Origin: Leptolyngbya sp. 'hensonii'
Lineage (GTDB): Bacteria; Cyanobacteriota; Cyanobacteriia; GCF-001939115
Length of the DNA: 64,000 bases
Direction: 5' to 3'
NCBI RefSeq assembly: GCF_001939115.1
Contig: NZ_MQTZ01000041.1
Span: 312,816 to 376,815 of the forward strand
In this document: positions 46,176 to 57,540 of the stretch, piece by piece
Layout of the letters: every line of letters starts with the position of its first letter
How positions within the stretch are numbered: the first letter of the stretch is position 1
The notes under the pieces: model-generated
What the model saw: the letters and a program-made list of their open reading frames with translations, nothing else
Databases searched by the model: none
What the model was told of the DNA's origin: nothing
Position numbers and translations under genes: made by a program

Positions 46176-47060
46176 CTATCTTAACTGTCGTTGGGACGAA
46201 TCAATCGTGTTGTTGATTACCAAATTGGTTGAGGTTGGGGCAGCAGGATAGGAACTGAAGGGATATTCCTTTAATGCTGTACCACAGTTTTTGCAAAATC
46301 GGGCATCGGTGTCATGCAGAAATAGGCCACACCCTGAACAGGGGAGTTCCTTGCGGTCAGATGTCCGAGCCAGCCGTTTAATCAGATCGCCAACCTGCCA
46401 GGGGATCAGGGCCACTCCCGTCAGAATCATGGAAACAGCCAGCAGCCGACCAACCTGGGAAACGGGAGCAATGTCGCCAAAACCCACCGTGGTCATGGTT
46501 GCGATCGAAAAATAGACCGCATCCAGAAATGTGTTAAATCCGCTGGGGTTGGCTGGGTGTTCAACCTGATAAATCAGCCCAGAGTAAACAAAGACGATCG
46601 CGAATAGGGTAAACAGGATGCGGGTAAAAATGAAGCCATCGTCACTGCTGACATAGCCCAACAGCGTCCGGCCTTCCAGCAACCGAATCAGCTTCAGGAT
46701 CCGGAACCAGCGCAGCACCCGAACAAAACTGATGTTCGCAGCCCCCAGCAGAAAGGGCAAAATCGCCAGGAGATCAATCAGGGAGTAAAGGCTGAAAAAG
46801 TACCGTAATCGCTTCTCGGCGCACCAAAGCCGCAGCAGATATTCTGCACCGAACAGGATCAGAATACTTAAATCAATCGTATCCAGGACTTGCCGAACCC
46901 CACGGGTGATGGGATAAGTCTCAGCTACAAAGATCAGGGAGGACAGTAGGACCAATCCTGCAATGGAAAGGTTAACCACTTTGCCGATCGAAGTATCGAT
47001 ATCCTCCAGGTAGGAGGTCAATTTTTGACGTAACATTCCAGATCTTTTTCCTTGCAGCAA
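46176..47060 (-). CDS. Voltage-gated-like K+ channel with C-terminal zinc ribbon
   Basis: A 294-residue integral membrane protein. Six helices are predicted; S4 has Arg/Lys at every third position (LRVLRWFRILKLIRLLEG), and the pore loop has the filter TMTTVGFGD. This resembles the Kv/KvAP family. Residues about 248-267 (CSGCGLFLHDTDARFCKNCG) form a CxxC...CxxC zinc ribbon at the cytoplasmic end, which is unusual for a channel. The role is probably K+ conductance with metal-linked or protein-linked regulation. It lies upstream of the M16 peptidase on the same strand. Confidence 0.88.
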   Translation of the reverse strand: MLQGKRSGMLRQKLTSYLEDIDTSIGKVVNLSIAGLVLLSSLIFVAETYPITRGVRQVLDTIDLSILILFGAEYLLRLWCAEKRLRYFFSLYSLIDLLAILPFLLGAANISFVRVLRWFRILKLIRLLEGRTLLGYVSSDDGFIFTRILFTLFAIVFVYSGLIYQVEHPANPSGFNTFLDAVYFSIATMTTVGFGDIAPVSQVGRLLAVSMILTGVALIPWQVGDLIKRLARTSDRKELPCSGCGLFLHDTDARFCKNCGTALKEYPFSSYPAAPTSTNLVINNTIDSSQRQLR

Positions 47061-47115
47061 AGATGCAGTTGCTTCCCTATGCTAGCTTTGAACCCCGATT
47101 GGTCATACCAAATCT

Positions 47116-50100
47116 CTACAGTCCTTCCAGTTCCTTACCCAGGGCAATCAGAGGGTCAAACTTGTAGCTCTTGACCAGGTGAGTTAGAGCCCGAGCCAGG
47201 TCCTCCTGTTCGGCGGGGATCTGCTGAATCAACTGCATACAGGCACCAGGGCTGAGACGACGAATAGCATGGCAAAAGTTGGTTTTCCAGACATCAGGCA
47301 TCATCGAGAAGTACTCGGCTTTGAGTGGGTAAGGAATCTCTGAGCTGCTCGATTGAAAACTGGTGTCGATCGGGCGCTCTTGCTCCTGAAACAGATACTG
47401 GACCTGCAGGTGTCGGGTAATTCCGGCAAACAACTCATCAAACTTGAACGGCTTATAGATGCAATCATCACAGCCCACGGAGAGAATATGCGATCGCTGC
47501 TCATCAAAAGCGCTGGCTGTCAGGGCAATAATTTTAGTGTTATGGATTTCCTGTTCTCTAGTTCTGATCTGTCGGGTTGCCTCATAGCCGTTCATCACGG
47601 GCATCTGCATATCCATCAAGATCAGATGGGGGGACCACTGTTCCCAGAGATCCAGGGCTTCCTGCCCATTTCCGGCCTCCTTGATCTGAAATCCAACTCT
47701 GGATAATAACCGACTGATGAGGAGGCGGCTATCAAAGTTGTCTTCCACAATCAGAATGCGATAGTTGGGTTGATTGGGGGCCAGCCCAATCACCTGTCGA
47801 GAACTCCCTTCTTTGCGGGAATGTTCAGTTGCAACCTGGTATCCCTGCACATAAAACCGGAAGGTCGCTCCCTGGTTAGGGGTACTGGTGACGGCAATCT
47901 CCCCGCCCATCAATTGCACAAAGCGACGACTGATTGCTAACCCCAACCCTGTTCCTTGCTGGGTTTTGCGTCCGGCTGCAGTTTGCACAAAGGCATCAAA
48001 CAAGGTCTCAATTTCTCCAGGCGCAATCCCGGGACCCGTATCTTCCACCTCAAAGCAAAGGATTACTTTATCAGTGGTCCTTTGGGCTGAATTGGGTTCA
48101 AAACGATGGTCCCAGGATGAATGCTCCGTAATCCATGATGCATGACGATCGCCTAATGACACCCGCAGAATCACTTTACCCGCCTGGGTGAATTTAATCG
48201 CATTTCCGAGCAGGTTAATCAAGACCTGACGCAGTTTACCTTCGTCTGTCTGGACAAAAGCAGGCAGATTGGGAGCGTAATCAAAGATGAGCTGGAGCCC
48301 TTTGGATTCTGCCCGCAGACGCAACATTTCCATCAGGTTGGCCACCAGGGGGTAGAGGGCAAAGCCCGTCTCGTTCAGGCTCAACTGGCCTGCATCAATT
48401 TTGGACATCTCCAGAATGTCGTTGATCAGGTTTAACAGGTGTTCACCGCTATTCAGAATGATGCCAAGCTGCTTTTGATGTTTCTGGGTCAGGGTTGTGT
48501 CCCGATTGAGCAATTGCGTAAAGCCCAGAATGGCATTCAAAGGGGTGCGGAGTTCATGGCTCATATTGGCCAGGAAAAGGCTCTTGGCCTGGTTTGCAGC
48601 TTCCGCCGCCTCTTTCGCCTGTTGGAGATCCATCTCTGCCCGCTTCCGATCGCCAATATCCCGAATGATCATCAAAGCGGCCTGCTCGCCACAGGCCACA
48701 ATGCGGACTTCCTCATATTGCAATCGGCCCCGCACCCAGAGTTCTTGCTCATAGATTTGGGGGGTCTGGGTGGCGACAGCCTGTTGAATGGCCCAGAGGT
48801 GACGGTTTGCCAGATCTGGCGGGAGCAATTCATCCAGGCGCTTTCCTCTCCGATCAATTCCTGCTGGAACCACATCACTGGTGGCATTGGTTTGGAGTGA
48901 ATCCAGGTAGACCCCTTCCGTATTCACCAGCAGGATGATATCGGGGATGGTAGACAGGATGGCACGGGTCTGGGCCTCACTCTCCCGCAGGGCCGCTTCG
49001 ACCCGTTTTTGGGTATTGATATCTGCAATTTGCACAATCAAATACATCGGTTTTTTCTGCTCATCTCGCATCAGGGCAACACTCAAGAGCCCCCACAGAC
49101 TCTGACCCTGGCGATGGAGAAAGCGCTTTTCAATCTGATAGCCGGTGATGTCTCCAGAAAACATCTGTTGCGCCAGTTCCAGATCCAGACTCTGATCCTC
49201 TGGATGGATGATGTCTTGCAGACGCAATCCGAGTAACTCGGGCTCAGAATAGCCCAGCATATTGCAGAGAGCCATGTTAACCTCCTGAAAGCCCCCTGCG
49301 AGAGAGACCAGCCCCATACCGACCAGGATGGTGTCGAAAGCCCCCCGAAATTTTCGTTCACTCTCACCCAGAGCCACTTCCATCCGCTTACGATCGCTGA
49401 TATTGCGGATAATCAACAGGGCTTCATTGTTGCCACAGGGTACAACCCGCATTTCTTCGTAATAGGTTTCGCCTTCGATCTGAAGTTGCTGTTCTGTGAT
49501 CTGGAGTTTTCCTGTTTTCAGGGCTTGCTGAATGCTTTGGTATTGTTGTTGGGCAACATCGGGCGGAAGAATGGTGAAAACGGACATTTCCTGCATATCG
49601 TTTTTGGGGCGAATCACATTTACCCCACTCCCCCCAGAGAGGTTGAGATAGTGGCCTTCACCAGACACATGAATCAACAGGTCTGGGATTGCCTGAATCA
49701 GGGCTTGATTGGTGGCTTCACTCTGGCGCAGGGCCGCCTCAGACTGTTTATAGCGGGTAATATCGATCGACATCCCAATCAGATGGGTGGGCTGACCCAT
49801 GGCATTTGTGATCACTCTGGCATGAACCTGCAGCCAGGAACATTGGGACGGCTGAATGGGATTGATCACCCGATGTTCAATCTGAAAGGAACTCTGGTGG
49901 GCAATCGCATCCTGGTTAGCCTGATTGAGGGCTTCTCGATCCTCTGGATGGACAAGGGCTAAAGCTTCAGCATAGGGCAGTTGGGTTGGAACCAGCAGAT
50001 CGATGGTTGAAGTAAAGGTCAGGATATCAGTCTGGAGGTCACGTTCCCAGGCGATCGTATTGGAGACTTCCAGCGCCAATTTCAACCGGATTTCACTGTC

Positions 50101-52203
50101 CCGCAGGGTTTGCTCGGCCCGTTTGCGATCGGTGATGTCCTGGGCCAGGGACAGAATTGAAATCAACTGACCGGATTCATTCAGCAGGGTAGAGTTGTAC
50201 CACTCACAGTCAATCACAGAGCCATTTTTACGATAATTGCGATTACAAAAAGTCCCCCTTGCGCCTTGATTCAGCAATCGTTGGGCCTCCTGATTGACCT
50301 GCTCCAGGTCTTCTTCAAAGACAAACTGCCAATCATGCAGGCTCTTCCCCAAGACTTCATCCTCCGACCAGCCAAAGATTTCCTCGGCCTGTTTAGACCA
50401 TCGCTGGATTCGGAACTGGGCATCCCACACGATCGTTGCCAGTGGGGTGTTTTCAATGTGAAAGGAAAGTTGGTTCAGAGTTTGATAAAGCAGATTTTCG
50501 ATTTGCTTGCGATCGGTGATGTCTTTGAGGGTTCCAATCACACAATCCTGATCCTGGTACTGACTTACCCTGGCAGAGATCAGTACCGTTCTGATTTCCC
50601 CTGATGCAATCCGAAACACAGCCTCAAAGTTGTGCAGGTGGCCCACTTGCTTCAGGGTTTGGCGGAAATACTGTAAGTCTTTCAGGTCATTCCACAACCC
50701 CAATTCCACACAGGTTTTCCCGATAATCTGCTCCCGGGAGCATTCAGCAAAACTGGCGAAGCTGTTGTTGATGTCTAAACAGCGCCCTTCCGCCAGGGTG
50801 GCAATCCAGGCTGGGTCGGGACTGGCGCGGAAAATGGTTGTGAAATTCTCTTCTGAGTCCTCGAGAGCCAGCTTGACCCGATCGAAAGATTGCTGGAGCT
50901 GTTCTGCCGTGAGATTAAAGGACTGAGCCAGGGCAGAAACCTCTGAGATCGGGCTGTTCTCCTCCAGGGGCTGCTGCCAGTCTCCCTTCGCCAACGCCTG
51001 ACTGGCCCGACTCAGCCGTTGGATGGGGCGAACAATCCAGCGGGCTGTCAGTAGACCGATGCCCGTCGCAACCAGCAGAGCAAGGCTATCCAGAAGCAGG
51101 AGGGTACGGCTGTTAGCTTCGCTCTGGGCAGTGAAATCGGACCTCGGTACCACCACCACGATCAGCCAATCCAACCCGTATGGGTCCTGATAGGGAATCA
51201 CCTGGACCAACTGTTGTTGCTGATCGACAGTCAGCTCCAGCCTGTTAGAGGTCTGAACCTGGGAGAGACTGCCCCACTTCTGAATTAGGTGGGCCGTAAT
51301 GGCTTGAATCTTCTGATTCTGACTGTTGGCAGCCCGGAGGGGGAGTAAATCTCCTCCAGCTTGTTTGCTAGAAGTTGATTCCAGGGTTGAGCTGGCCAGT
51401 AAGTTGCCAGCCCGATCCAGAATGAATACCTGCCCGGATGGGGAAAAGTCCAACTGACTCAGAAAAGCACTGATTTCGGAGAGGACAACATAGGAAGCAA
51501 AGATACCTTGAAATTGCCGGTTCTGGTCATAGAGAGGAGCCAGGGCAAACATACCGAGAACAGGCAGAGCCTGAAGTTGAACCACGGGGGACCAGGTTTG
51601 TTTGCCGACAGATCTGGCATGGCGATACCAATGGATTTGCTGAATGTCAACTGGATTCGTGTAAACCCGGTTTTCCGACTTGCCTGCAGCATTGACCAGG
51701 TAATAGGTGCGGATACCTGGTTGCGAGGGTTTGACTTCTCCAAGGTAAGGCGTCCCGATCGGCAGATTTTCCCCCGTCAGTTTCCGGACCTGTTGCCGAA
51801 ATGCTTTGTCCCGGATGCGCCCATATTCCACATGTACGCCGGTTTTGCTGGTGAAGCCAATAGACGGGAGGGACGGATAGGCCACCATCTGTAGCCAGAG
51901 TTGTTTGCGCACCTGCTCCGGGTCGTTTATATCCATTACACCCTGTTCCACTGCCAGTTGATTTCGGATCAGGATCTGATGGGGAACAGTCAAAAAGACT
52001 TTCAGGCGATCGCTGACCCGCTCTCCCACTTCCTCCATGAGCTGATTGGCCATCTGATTGGCAGCCTGCTGGCTGTGTCGCCAGGACAGGTAGCCCGTGA
52101 GACTGGCAAACACCGTAATCTGCAGCAGAAAGGGCACAATCAATAGCCATCGCAGAGAAGCTTTGGGGGCTGAAGATCTGGATCTGGATTGATGATTGAG
52201 CAT
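47116..52203 (-). CDS. Membrane hybrid kinase: dCache-HAMP-multiple PAS-HisKA-ATPase-REC
   Basis: A 1695-residue receptor. Two membrane helices (about 20-40 and 365-385) flank a large periplasmic dCache domain. A HAMP domain follows, then about six PAS domains (about 445-1180), each ended by a short linker such as [13 protein letters not shown]. The DHp domain has [14 protein letters not shown] (His near 1215), and the ATPase domain has [14 protein letters not shown] and [10 protein letters not shown]. The receiver (about 1480-1600) has Asp in LILMDMQMP. The end (about 1620-1695) is a helical tail typical of such cyanobacterial kinases, not an Hpt domain. It is paralogous to the truncated receptor at 62783. 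Confidence 0.92.
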   Translation of the reverse strand: MLNHQSRSRSSAPKASLRWLLIVPFLLQITVFASLTGYLSWRHSQQAANQMANQLMEEVGERVSDRLKVFLTVPHQILIRNQLAVEQGVMDINDPEQVRKQLWLQMVAYPSLPSIGFTSKTGVHVEYGRIRDKAFRQQVRKLTGENLPIGTPYLGEVKPSQPGIRTYYLVNAAGKSENRVYTNPVDIQQIHWYRHARSVGKQTWSPVVQLQALPVLGMFALAPLYDQNRQFQGIFASYVVLSEISAFLSQLDFSPSGQVFILDRAGNLLASSTLESTSSKQAGGDLLPLRAANSQNQKIQAITAHLIQKWGSLSQVQTSNRLELTVDQQQQLVQVIPYQDPYGLDWLIVVVVPRSDFTAQSEANSRTLLLLDSLALLVATGIGLLTARWIVRPIQRLSRASQALAKGDWQQPLEENSPISEVSALAQSFNLTAEQLQQSFDRVKLALEDSEENFTTIFRASPDPAWIATLAEGRCLDINNSFASFAECSREQIIGKTCVELGLWNDLKDLQYFRQTLKQVGHLHNFEAVFRIASGEIRTVLISARVSQYQDQDCVIGTLKDITDRKQIENLLYQTLNQLSFHIENTPLATIVWDAQFRIQRWSKQAEEIFGWSEDEVLGKSLHDWQFVFEEDLEQVNQEAQRLLNQGARGTFCNRNYRKNGSVIDCEWYNSTLLNESGQLISILSLAQDITDRKRAEQTLRDSEIRLKLALEVSNTIAWERDLQTDILTFTSTIDLLVPTQLPYAEALALVHPEDREALNQANQDAIAHQSSFQIEHRVINPIQPSQCSWLQVHARVITNAMGQPTHLIGMSIDITRYKQSEAALRQSEATNQALIQAIPDLLIHVSGEGHYLNLSGGSGVNVIRPKNDMQEMSVFTILPPDVAQQQYQSIQQALKTGKLQITEQQLQIEGETYYEEMRVVPCGNNEALLIIRNISDRKRMEVALGESERKFRGAFDTILVGMGLVSLAGGFQEVNMALCNMLGYSEPELLGLRLQDIIHPEDQSLDLELAQQMFSGDITGYQIEKRFLHRQGQSLWGLLSVALMRDEQKKPMYLIVQIADINTQKRVEAALRESEAQTRAILSTIPDIILLVNTEGVYLDSLQTNATSDVVPAGIDRRGKRLDELLPPDLANRHLWAIQQAVATQTPQIYEQELWVRGRLQYEEVRIVACGEQAALMIIRDIGDRKRAEMDLQQAKEAAEAANQAKSLFLANMSHELRTPLNAILGFTQLLNRDTTLTQKHQKQLGIILNSGEHLLNLINDILEMSKIDAGQLSLNETGFALYPLVANLMEMLRLRAESKGLQLIFDYAPNLPAFVQTDEGKLRQVLINLLGNAIKFTQAGKVILRVSLGDRHASWITEHSSWDHRFEPNSAQRTTDKVILCFEVEDTGPGIAPGEIETLFDAFVQTAAGRKTQQGTGLGLAISRRFVQLMGGEIAVTSTPNQGATFRFYVQGYQVATEHSRKEGSSRQVIGLAPNQPNYRILIVEDNFDSRLLISRLLSRVGFQIKEAGNGQEALDLWEQWSPHLILMDMQMPVMNGYEATRQIRTREQEIHNTKIIALTASAFDEQRSHILSVGCDDCIYKPFKFDELFAGITRHLQVQYLFQEQERPIDTSFQSSSSEIPYPLKAEYFSMMPDVWKTNFCHAIRRLSPGACMQLIQQIPAEQEDLARALTHLVKSYKFDPLIALGKELEGL

Positions 52204-52395
52204 TTACGATCGGCCTGAATAACAGAATTCAATTTGAATCAAGGCTGGCTGATCTTCCATGGGTCTTGTTTTCTGGCACGTCTTCTCTTTCCAGCCAGGT
52301 GTATAACGGGTCTTGAGCCTCATGTTAGATTTGTATCCTTCAAAACTTAATCTACCGTTTCTAATGGGGATGGGTTGATAAATTGATGTAATGAA

Positions 52396-54339
52396 TTAGA
52401 CAAGATTGAGGCCAGAGTCATCAGGGGAAGCATCTAGCAGCAGGTTCTCCAATTCGGAGATCGGCAACACCACAACAAAGCAAGTGGCGTTTTGATCACT
52501 GGTCACCCTGACTTCCCCTCCCAGATGTTCTACCAGTCGCTTGATCAAGGTTAGCCCCAACCCAGTGCCGCCGTGTCGCCAGGGATCGTTATTGGGAATG
52601 CGATAAAACTTGTCGAAGATGCGGGACAGTTCCTCTGAAGGAATTTCGACCCCTGTGTTACGAACAGTGAGATGGAGCATGGGTGGTGTAACAGACCTAG
52701 CGAGTTCCGAACTTGCCGGAGGAGGTTCTGTTGGTTGTGCGCCATCTATGAGATTGATCGTCTGAACCACTCTGGCTGCAACAGTGATTCTCCCTCCGGG
52801 GGGGGTATATTTACAGGCATTGTTGACCAGCTCAGTCAGGATGCGCTTAAAACTGCTGGGGTCAACGGTCAGTTGTGGGAGTTCTGAGGATAGTGCGACC
52901 TCTAACGTTTGCTCCTGAGCCTGGAAACGAATTTCAAAGGGTTCTAACAGGTGGGGAATATAGTCATTGAGATCAAGGAGAGTGGGATTGAGCGGAAAGA
53001 CGCCCGCTTCCAGATGTTGCAGATCCAGAATGTCCTGGATCAGACGCAATTCCCGATCGCACTCTTCCTGCAAAATCCTGACGTACTTCAGTAATTGAGC
53101 CTGTTTTCCTTTAGCGATGACCAGGTCCTCTCCCAGCGGCTGCTCCTGATTGATCACCAGGGCCAGCAGGCTACTGACCAGCTTGATATTCGAGATCGGA
53201 GTTCGGAGTTCATGGGAGATGGTGCTGAGGAAGTCATCTTTGAGGCGGTTCAGTCGTTCCAGAGCCTCCACCTGAGTTTGAGCCGCCTGGTACAACTGGG
53301 CCTGTCGTAGGGCGATCGCACATTGGTTGGCCACCTGTTGGACCAACCGAATATCTTGCTCGCTAAAGGAATGGCCCACTTGGTTGGTTAACCATAAATC
53401 ACCCAGCACCACCACGTCCTTCAGAATCGGACAGACGAGAATGGCCCCTGCGGCTTCTTCGGGCAGGGGATAGGCTGGGCAGAACTGGAAGGATTGCCCC
53501 TGTAATAATTGCCGGTAAACCTCCGGGGCATTGCTCATTTGTAAACGGCGTCCCTGGAACTGACCCGGCAGATTGGTATGTTCGTAGCGGATGGTGGAAG
53601 TCTGCTGATTCAAATCATAGAGTGCAGCATCGCACCGATCGGACCCAATGGCCTGGGCCAGTTCCTGAACAGCAGTTTGTAAAATTTGATTTTCGTCCAG
53701 GCTATCTCGCACCCGATCGGTGATCCGTTTTAGGGTTGCTTCAAAGTTATAGGCCAGTTCCAACTGAGCCGTACGGGCTTTGACCTGCCGTTCTAAGTCG
53801 AAGGTCAGCCGCTCCAGACTCTGCTCCACCTGCTTGCGCTCCTGAATCTCCTGTTGCAATCGCAGGTTTTTTTCCTCTAATTGCCGTTGTAGGCTCCTCA
53901 GTCTCAGTTGATGTTCAATCCGGGCCAGGGTTTCTTCCAGTTGAAAGGGCTTGGTAATGTAGTCTGCAACCCCCAGATTGAAAGCCTTGACCTTATCTGA
54001 CACTTCATCCAGAGCGCTGACAAAGATGATGGGAATATGACGAGTCAGAGGATTCGCTTTCAACCGTTCACAGACTTCGTACCCATCCATTTGGGGCATC
54101 AGGATATCTAGCAAAATCAGGTCCGGCAGAATGACCTCGATCCCCATTAGGGCCATCGCGCCACTGGTGGCAATACAGACCTCGTATCCTTTGCGTTCCA
54201 GAGCCAGGTGCAACAGGTTCAGATTTTCGGGAATGTCATCCACAATCAAAACGATTTCCCGAGCGATCGATTCCATGGCGGCAACCAGTTGTCCGACTTT
54301 GGGTAGTTCAGGGAGGTTTTTTTTATGGCACTTATTCAT
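52396..54339 (-). CDS. REC-GAF-histidine kinase
   Basis: A 647-residue soluble protein; an inner start MESIAREIV at 54276 is also possible. An N-terminal receiver (about 25-145; Asp in LILLDILMPQMDGYE, Lys in YITKPF) is followed by a coiled-coil, a GAF domain (about 200-350), a DHp domain with ISHELRTPISNIK (His near 376) and an ATPase domain with NNACKYTPPGG and [10 protein letters not shown]. The REC-first order places it downstream of another kinase in a relay. It is similar in layout to the kinase at 54863. Confidence 0.92.
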   Translation of the reverse strand: MNKCHKKNLPELPKVGQLVAAMESIAREIVLIVDDIPENLNLLHLALERKGYEVCIATSGAMALMGIEVILPDLILLDILMPQMDGYEVCERLKANPLTRHIPIIFVSALDEVSDKVKAFNLGVADYITKPFQLEETLARIEHQLRLRSLQRQLEEKNLRLQQEIQERKQVEQSLERLTFDLERQVKARTAQLELAYNFEATLKRITDRVRDSLDENQILQTAVQELAQAIGSDRCDAALYDLNQQTSTIRYEHTNLPGQFQGRRLQMSNAPEVYRQLLQGQSFQFCPAYPLPEEAAGAILVCPILKDVVVLGDLWLTNQVGHSFSEQDIRLVQQVANQCAIALRQAQLYQAAQTQVEALERLNRLKDDFLSTISHELRTPISNIKLVSSLLALVINQEQPLGEDLVIAKGKQAQLLKYVRILQEECDRELRLIQDILDLQHLEAGVFPLNPTLLDLNDYIPHLLEPFEIRFQAQEQTLEVALSSELPQLTVDPSSFKRILTELVNNACKYTPPGGRITVAARVVQTINLIDGAQPTEPPPASSELARSVTPPMLHLTVRNTGVEIPSEELSRIFDKFYRIPNNDPWRHGGTGLGLTLIKRLVEHLGGEVRVTSDQNATCFVVVLPISELENLLLDASPDDSGLNLV

Positions 54340-54862
54340 AACTTTACAATTCAGGCTTTCAGACCCTAATTAATTGCCAAAGGGGCACAGGGACAAATTT
54401 TTAAGGGTGATTTGACCTGCGGACTGCCATCTCCTCAATCTATCTCTACAATAAAATGGGATTTTGGGTCATGCTGTCCGTCAAACGAGAGTCATAACGG
54501 TAAGAAGGATTGGAAAAGTGGGTAATCATCCTTAGATATCCCTTGATGAGCATAAATCACACAATTGTTGTGAAAGGTTTACAACGGTTGCTTTAGATCC
54601 CTCTTTGGGAGCGCCCCGCCTACCTAAGGCATGAATAGATTTGACGCACCTGATTTCCCCCTCATCTCCTCACCCTTTGTGGGCGAAGGGGAACACACCC
54701 TACAAATTCGTACTAGAGTTGTGCATTGATAGGGAGTGGGAGCGTCTCGCTCACGTTCAGATCGGGCAAATCATACCGTGATTCAGCAACGCCTTAATTC
54801 TCATTCCTAAGTCCCGGATCGCTCCCTTTAATGCCACGGGTAGACCCAAGGACTGATTGCAA
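54340..54862. other. Intergenic region between two minus-strand kinases
   Basis: This 523-bp stretch has no convincing gene. It holds an imperfect 13-bp dyad CACAATTGTTGTG (54560-54572) and two GGGAGCG segments, one of them in GTGGGAGCGTCTCGCTCAC, a palindromic pattern like repeated elements in other cyanobacteria. It must carry the promoter of the REC-GAF kinase (54339). Confidence 0.4.
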
Positions 54863-56029
54863 TTAGGCCAGTGAATGGTCAGAAAGCTGGGCGTAGCGGG
54901 GTAGGGTGACGGTGAAGGTCGTACCCATGCCCTCCTGGCTTTCTACAGTGATATAGCCCTGATGGGCTTCTACGCAGCGCTTGACAACGGCGAGGCCCAA
55001 GCCGGTCCCCTTAATTTGCCCCACGTTGTGGCAGCGGTAGAAAGCATCAAACAAGTGGGGCTGATTTTCCAGGGGAATGCCAATGCCCTGATCCCGAATT
55101 TGAACGATCGCCAACATCTCGCTGCATTCCAGGTTCAAGTTGATTTGACCTGCTGTAGGAGAATACTTGATGGCATTGGAGAGCAAGTTCGTGAAAATTT
55201 GCTGCAACAGCAGGGTGTCCATTTCTGCCTGGGTGGAATTTCCGGTGCAGGTGAAACAAATCTGATGGGAGCTGTTAGTACTGACCTGTAACGTTTCGAT
55301 CAATTCCTGGCAGAAAGATTTTAGGTCAATGGTCATGGGTTGGTACTGCAGCTTGCCTGCTTCAATACTGCCGAGCAGCAGAATTTCATCCAGGAGACAA
55401 AGCAGATGCTCAACGGCAACATCGATCTTATCGACATAATGGTTAACCGTTTCCAGATCGGGCACCTGGCCACTGCAGCGGAGCAATTCGGCAAATCCCT
55501 GAATCGTTGTTAGGGGACTGCGAAAATCGTGGGAGACCATGGAGACGAACTCTGATTTCAGGCGATTGAGTTCCTTTTCCTGTTCCAGGGCTCTGAGGGC
55601 CTCTGCTTCTGCCTGTTGTAACTTGATTTGCATCCGTCTCAGTGCCAGTTGATTCTCGATCCGGGCCAACACTTCCTCAATTTGAAAGGGCTTGGTGATG
55701 TAATCGACCCCACCTAACTGAAAGGCTTTAACTTTGTCGATCGTTTCACTGAGCGCACTTAAGAAGATGACGGGAATCTCCTGGGTTGCCTGATTTTCCT
55801 TTAAGTGCTGGCAAACTTCATACCCATTCATATCGGGCATGCTGATATCCAGGAGAATTAAGTCAGGGTACTCTGTACTGACGGCCATAAGGGCCATAGC
55901 TCCACTACTGGCGCAGCGGACCTCATACCCTAACTCCTCTAACATGCTGGATAGTAGATGCAAGTTGTTCGGAGTGTCATCAACAATGAGAACATCTCCT
56001 TTCCCAGGATCAGGTTGAAGACCATCCAT
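54863..56029 (-). CDS. REC-histidine kinase
   Basis: A 388-residue soluble protein. The receiver (about 10-130) has Asp in LILLDISMPDMNGYE and Lys in YITKPFQIEEVLAR. A helical link leads to the DHp domain with MVSHDFRSPLTTIQG (His near 165) and an ATPase domain with [23 protein letters not shown] and GTGLGLAVVK. It has no sensor of its own, so it is driven by another kinase through the receiver. It is paralogous to the REC-GAF kinase at 52396 and lies upstream of it on the same strand. Confidence 0.92.
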   Translation of the reverse strand: MDGLQPDPGKGDVLIVDDTPNNLHLLSSMLEELGYEVRCASSGAMALMAVSTEYPDLILLDISMPDMNGYEVCQHLKENQATQEIPVIFLSALSETIDKVKAFQLGGVDYITKPFQIEEVLARIENQLALRRMQIKLQQAEAEALRALEQEKELNRLKSEFVSMVSHDFRSPLTTIQGFAELLRCSGQVPDLETVNHYVDKIDVAVEHLLCLLDEILLLGSIEAGKLQYQPMTIDLKSFCQELIETLQVSTNSSHQICFTCTGNSTQAEMDTLLLQQIFTNLLSNAIKYSPTAGQINLNLECSEMLAIVQIRDQGIGIPLENQPHLFDAFYRCHNVGQIKGTGLGLAVVKRCVEAHQGYITVESQEGMGTTFTVTLPRYAQLSDHSLA

Positions 56030-56134
56030 AACTGAAGAAGCGCCAATTAACTTAATGCAGACTTAAGTTATATCAAAACATATGGATGCTTGACTGAAAA
56101 AGGAATCTCCTCTTGATGCAATCTTGGGATGAGG

Positions 56135-56458
56135 TTAGGGTTGCAGGCTTGATGCGGCTGCGATCGATCGTAGACTTTTCCAGACCGTATAGTGGGACCG
56201 AGCCGCTGTGATCACAACCGCTAACCCCTCTTGGGCCAGATTCCAGGCGGTATCAAAGGCTTGTTGCCGTTGGGTGCTGGTAAACCTGCCAGTGCAGCAG
56301 TATAACTCACTTTGAAGGCGCATCCCAATCCGAACTTGGTCGTCCATCCAGAATTTGAAGGGCTGGATAAACTCTTCCCGGACCACGAGTGGATCTGGAT
56401 GATAAGAGTCTTTGGAGAAGGGGGTTAACCCATCTTGGGGTTCACAGATTGCAAGCAT
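56135..56458 (-). CDS. Hypothetical protein
   Basis: A 107-residue soluble protein that I do not recognise. It contains the pair CCTGRFTSTQRQQAFDTAWN (about 54-73) and an alpha/beta pattern (LAQEGLAVVITAARSHYTVW). There is no signal peptide. It lies 106 bp upstream of the REC-kinase on the same strand and may be in the same operon. Its promoter region is where the IS1-family element landed (56647), about 190 bp upstream. Confidence 0.65.
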   Translation of the reverse strand: MLAICEPQDGLTPFSKDSYHPDPLVVREEFIQPFKFWMDDQVRIGMRLQSELYCCTGRFTSTQRQQAFDTAWNLAQEGLAVVITAARSHYTVWKSLRSIAAASSLQP

Positions 56459-56710
56459 AAGCTTCTCCGTGGTTTGGGATTAAGGAAAAAATTAAGAAAT
56501 TATTGGGAGATTGGATGAAGCTACCTTTTTATTCCGGCAAAATCATAACTTACACCTTAAACGACAAAAGTGGAAAACTTGTGGAGATTACGTAAATTGA
56601 CTAACAAGTTACGGATTAGTAACTCTTTTTAACACCTTGGACATTTGGTAGTGCGTCAAACTGATGTGGGTCTGGTAGAGTAAGGAATCAACGATTCACC
56701 TACTCAAGCT

Positions 56711-57082
56711 ATGGAATGTAAGCTCTGCGGTCATTCTAAGACTCACAAGCATGGCAAGATGCCGAATGGGCATCAACGCTACTTTTGCCTGGGGTGCCAA
56801 CAAACCTTCTCAGAGAGTTTTGACACCCTCTACTACTACCGTCACGTCAGTCCAGAGCAAATTCAACAAGTCCTGCAAGCTCACAGTGAGGGCACCAGTT
56901 TACGAGGGATTAGTCGGATTAGCGGGTTAGCTTATAACACGGTAGTGAGTATTATTCGACGAGCGAGTAGCAAAGCTCAACTCATCCACAATCAGGAGGT
57001 GGCTCAAGTTGAAACCGAGGAGGTGAGTGCTGATGAGATGTGGTCCTTTGTGCAAAAAAACAGAAGCAATGTCTGCCCCTAG
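56711..57082 (+). CDS. IS1-family InsA-type regulator/transposase N-terminal part
   Basis: A 123-residue first frame. It begins with a zinc-binding CxxC...CxxC motif (MECKLCGHSKTHKHG and YFCLGCQQTF) and a helix-turn-helix segment (GTSLRGISRISGLAYNTVVS). In IS1 this part binds the ends and represses transcription. The frame passes through the heptamer A AAA AAC (57055-57061) in register, so ribosomes can slip back one base into the second frame; otherwise translation ends soon after. The normal end would make an InsA-like repressor of 123 residues. Confidence 0.88.
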   Translation: MECKLCGHSKTHKHGKMPNGHQRYFCLGCQQTFSESFDTLYYYRHVSPEQIQQVLQAHSEGTSLRGISRISGLAYNTVVSIIRRASSKAQLIHNQEVAQVETEEVSADEMWSFVQKNRSNVCP

Positions 57083-57540
57083 AATTAGACCTGGGAGACT
57101 GTTGGGTGGGGTTGAGTTTAGCCAATAGCAGTGGGCTGATCTTGGCGGCCCGTGTGGGAAAGCATACGGATGAGTTGATTGAAGAACTGATGGTCACAAC
57201 GGAAGGAAAAACGGAGTGCAAACAGTGGAATAGCGATGATTGGGGAGGGTATGAACGAGTCCTTCCACCAGAAATTCATCATCACATTGGTAAGGATAAA
57301 ACCCAACGATTAGAGAGAACCAATGGTATTATCCGGCAACAAACAGGACGGTGGCATCGACGGCAAAACAAGTTTGGCAAGGTGTGGGAGCAAACGAAGG
57401 TGACTACACGATTGGTTGTCAGTTATTTCAATTGGATTTGGCGGCATAGCCGATTCAAAACCACAGCATCTCAACGAGCAAACTTGGCAGCAGAGCCTTG
57501 GACTTGGCAAGACTTCGCAACTTATCCAACAATTATTTGA
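57040..57540 (+). CDS. IS1-family InsB-type transposase part, reached by -1 frameshift
   Basis: The second frame is in the -1 register relative to the first and overlaps it by 43 bp. Its own ATG (57040) has no ribosome site; expression by slipping at 57055-57061 is more likely and would give a fusion of about 276 residues. The DDE catalytic triad can be traced: Asp in the preceding SADEMWSF, Asp in NSDDWGGYE, and Glu in RLERTNGIIR. No internal stop is present, so the element may still be able to move. Confidence 0.88.
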   Translation: MVLCAKKQKQCLPLELDLGDCWVGLSLANSSGLILAARVGKHTDELIEELMVTTEGKTECKQWNSDDWGGYERVLPPEIHHHIGKDKTQRLERTNGIIRQQTGRWHRRQNKFGKVWEQTKVTTRLVVSYFNWIWRHSRFKTTASQRANLAAEPWTWQDFATYPTII

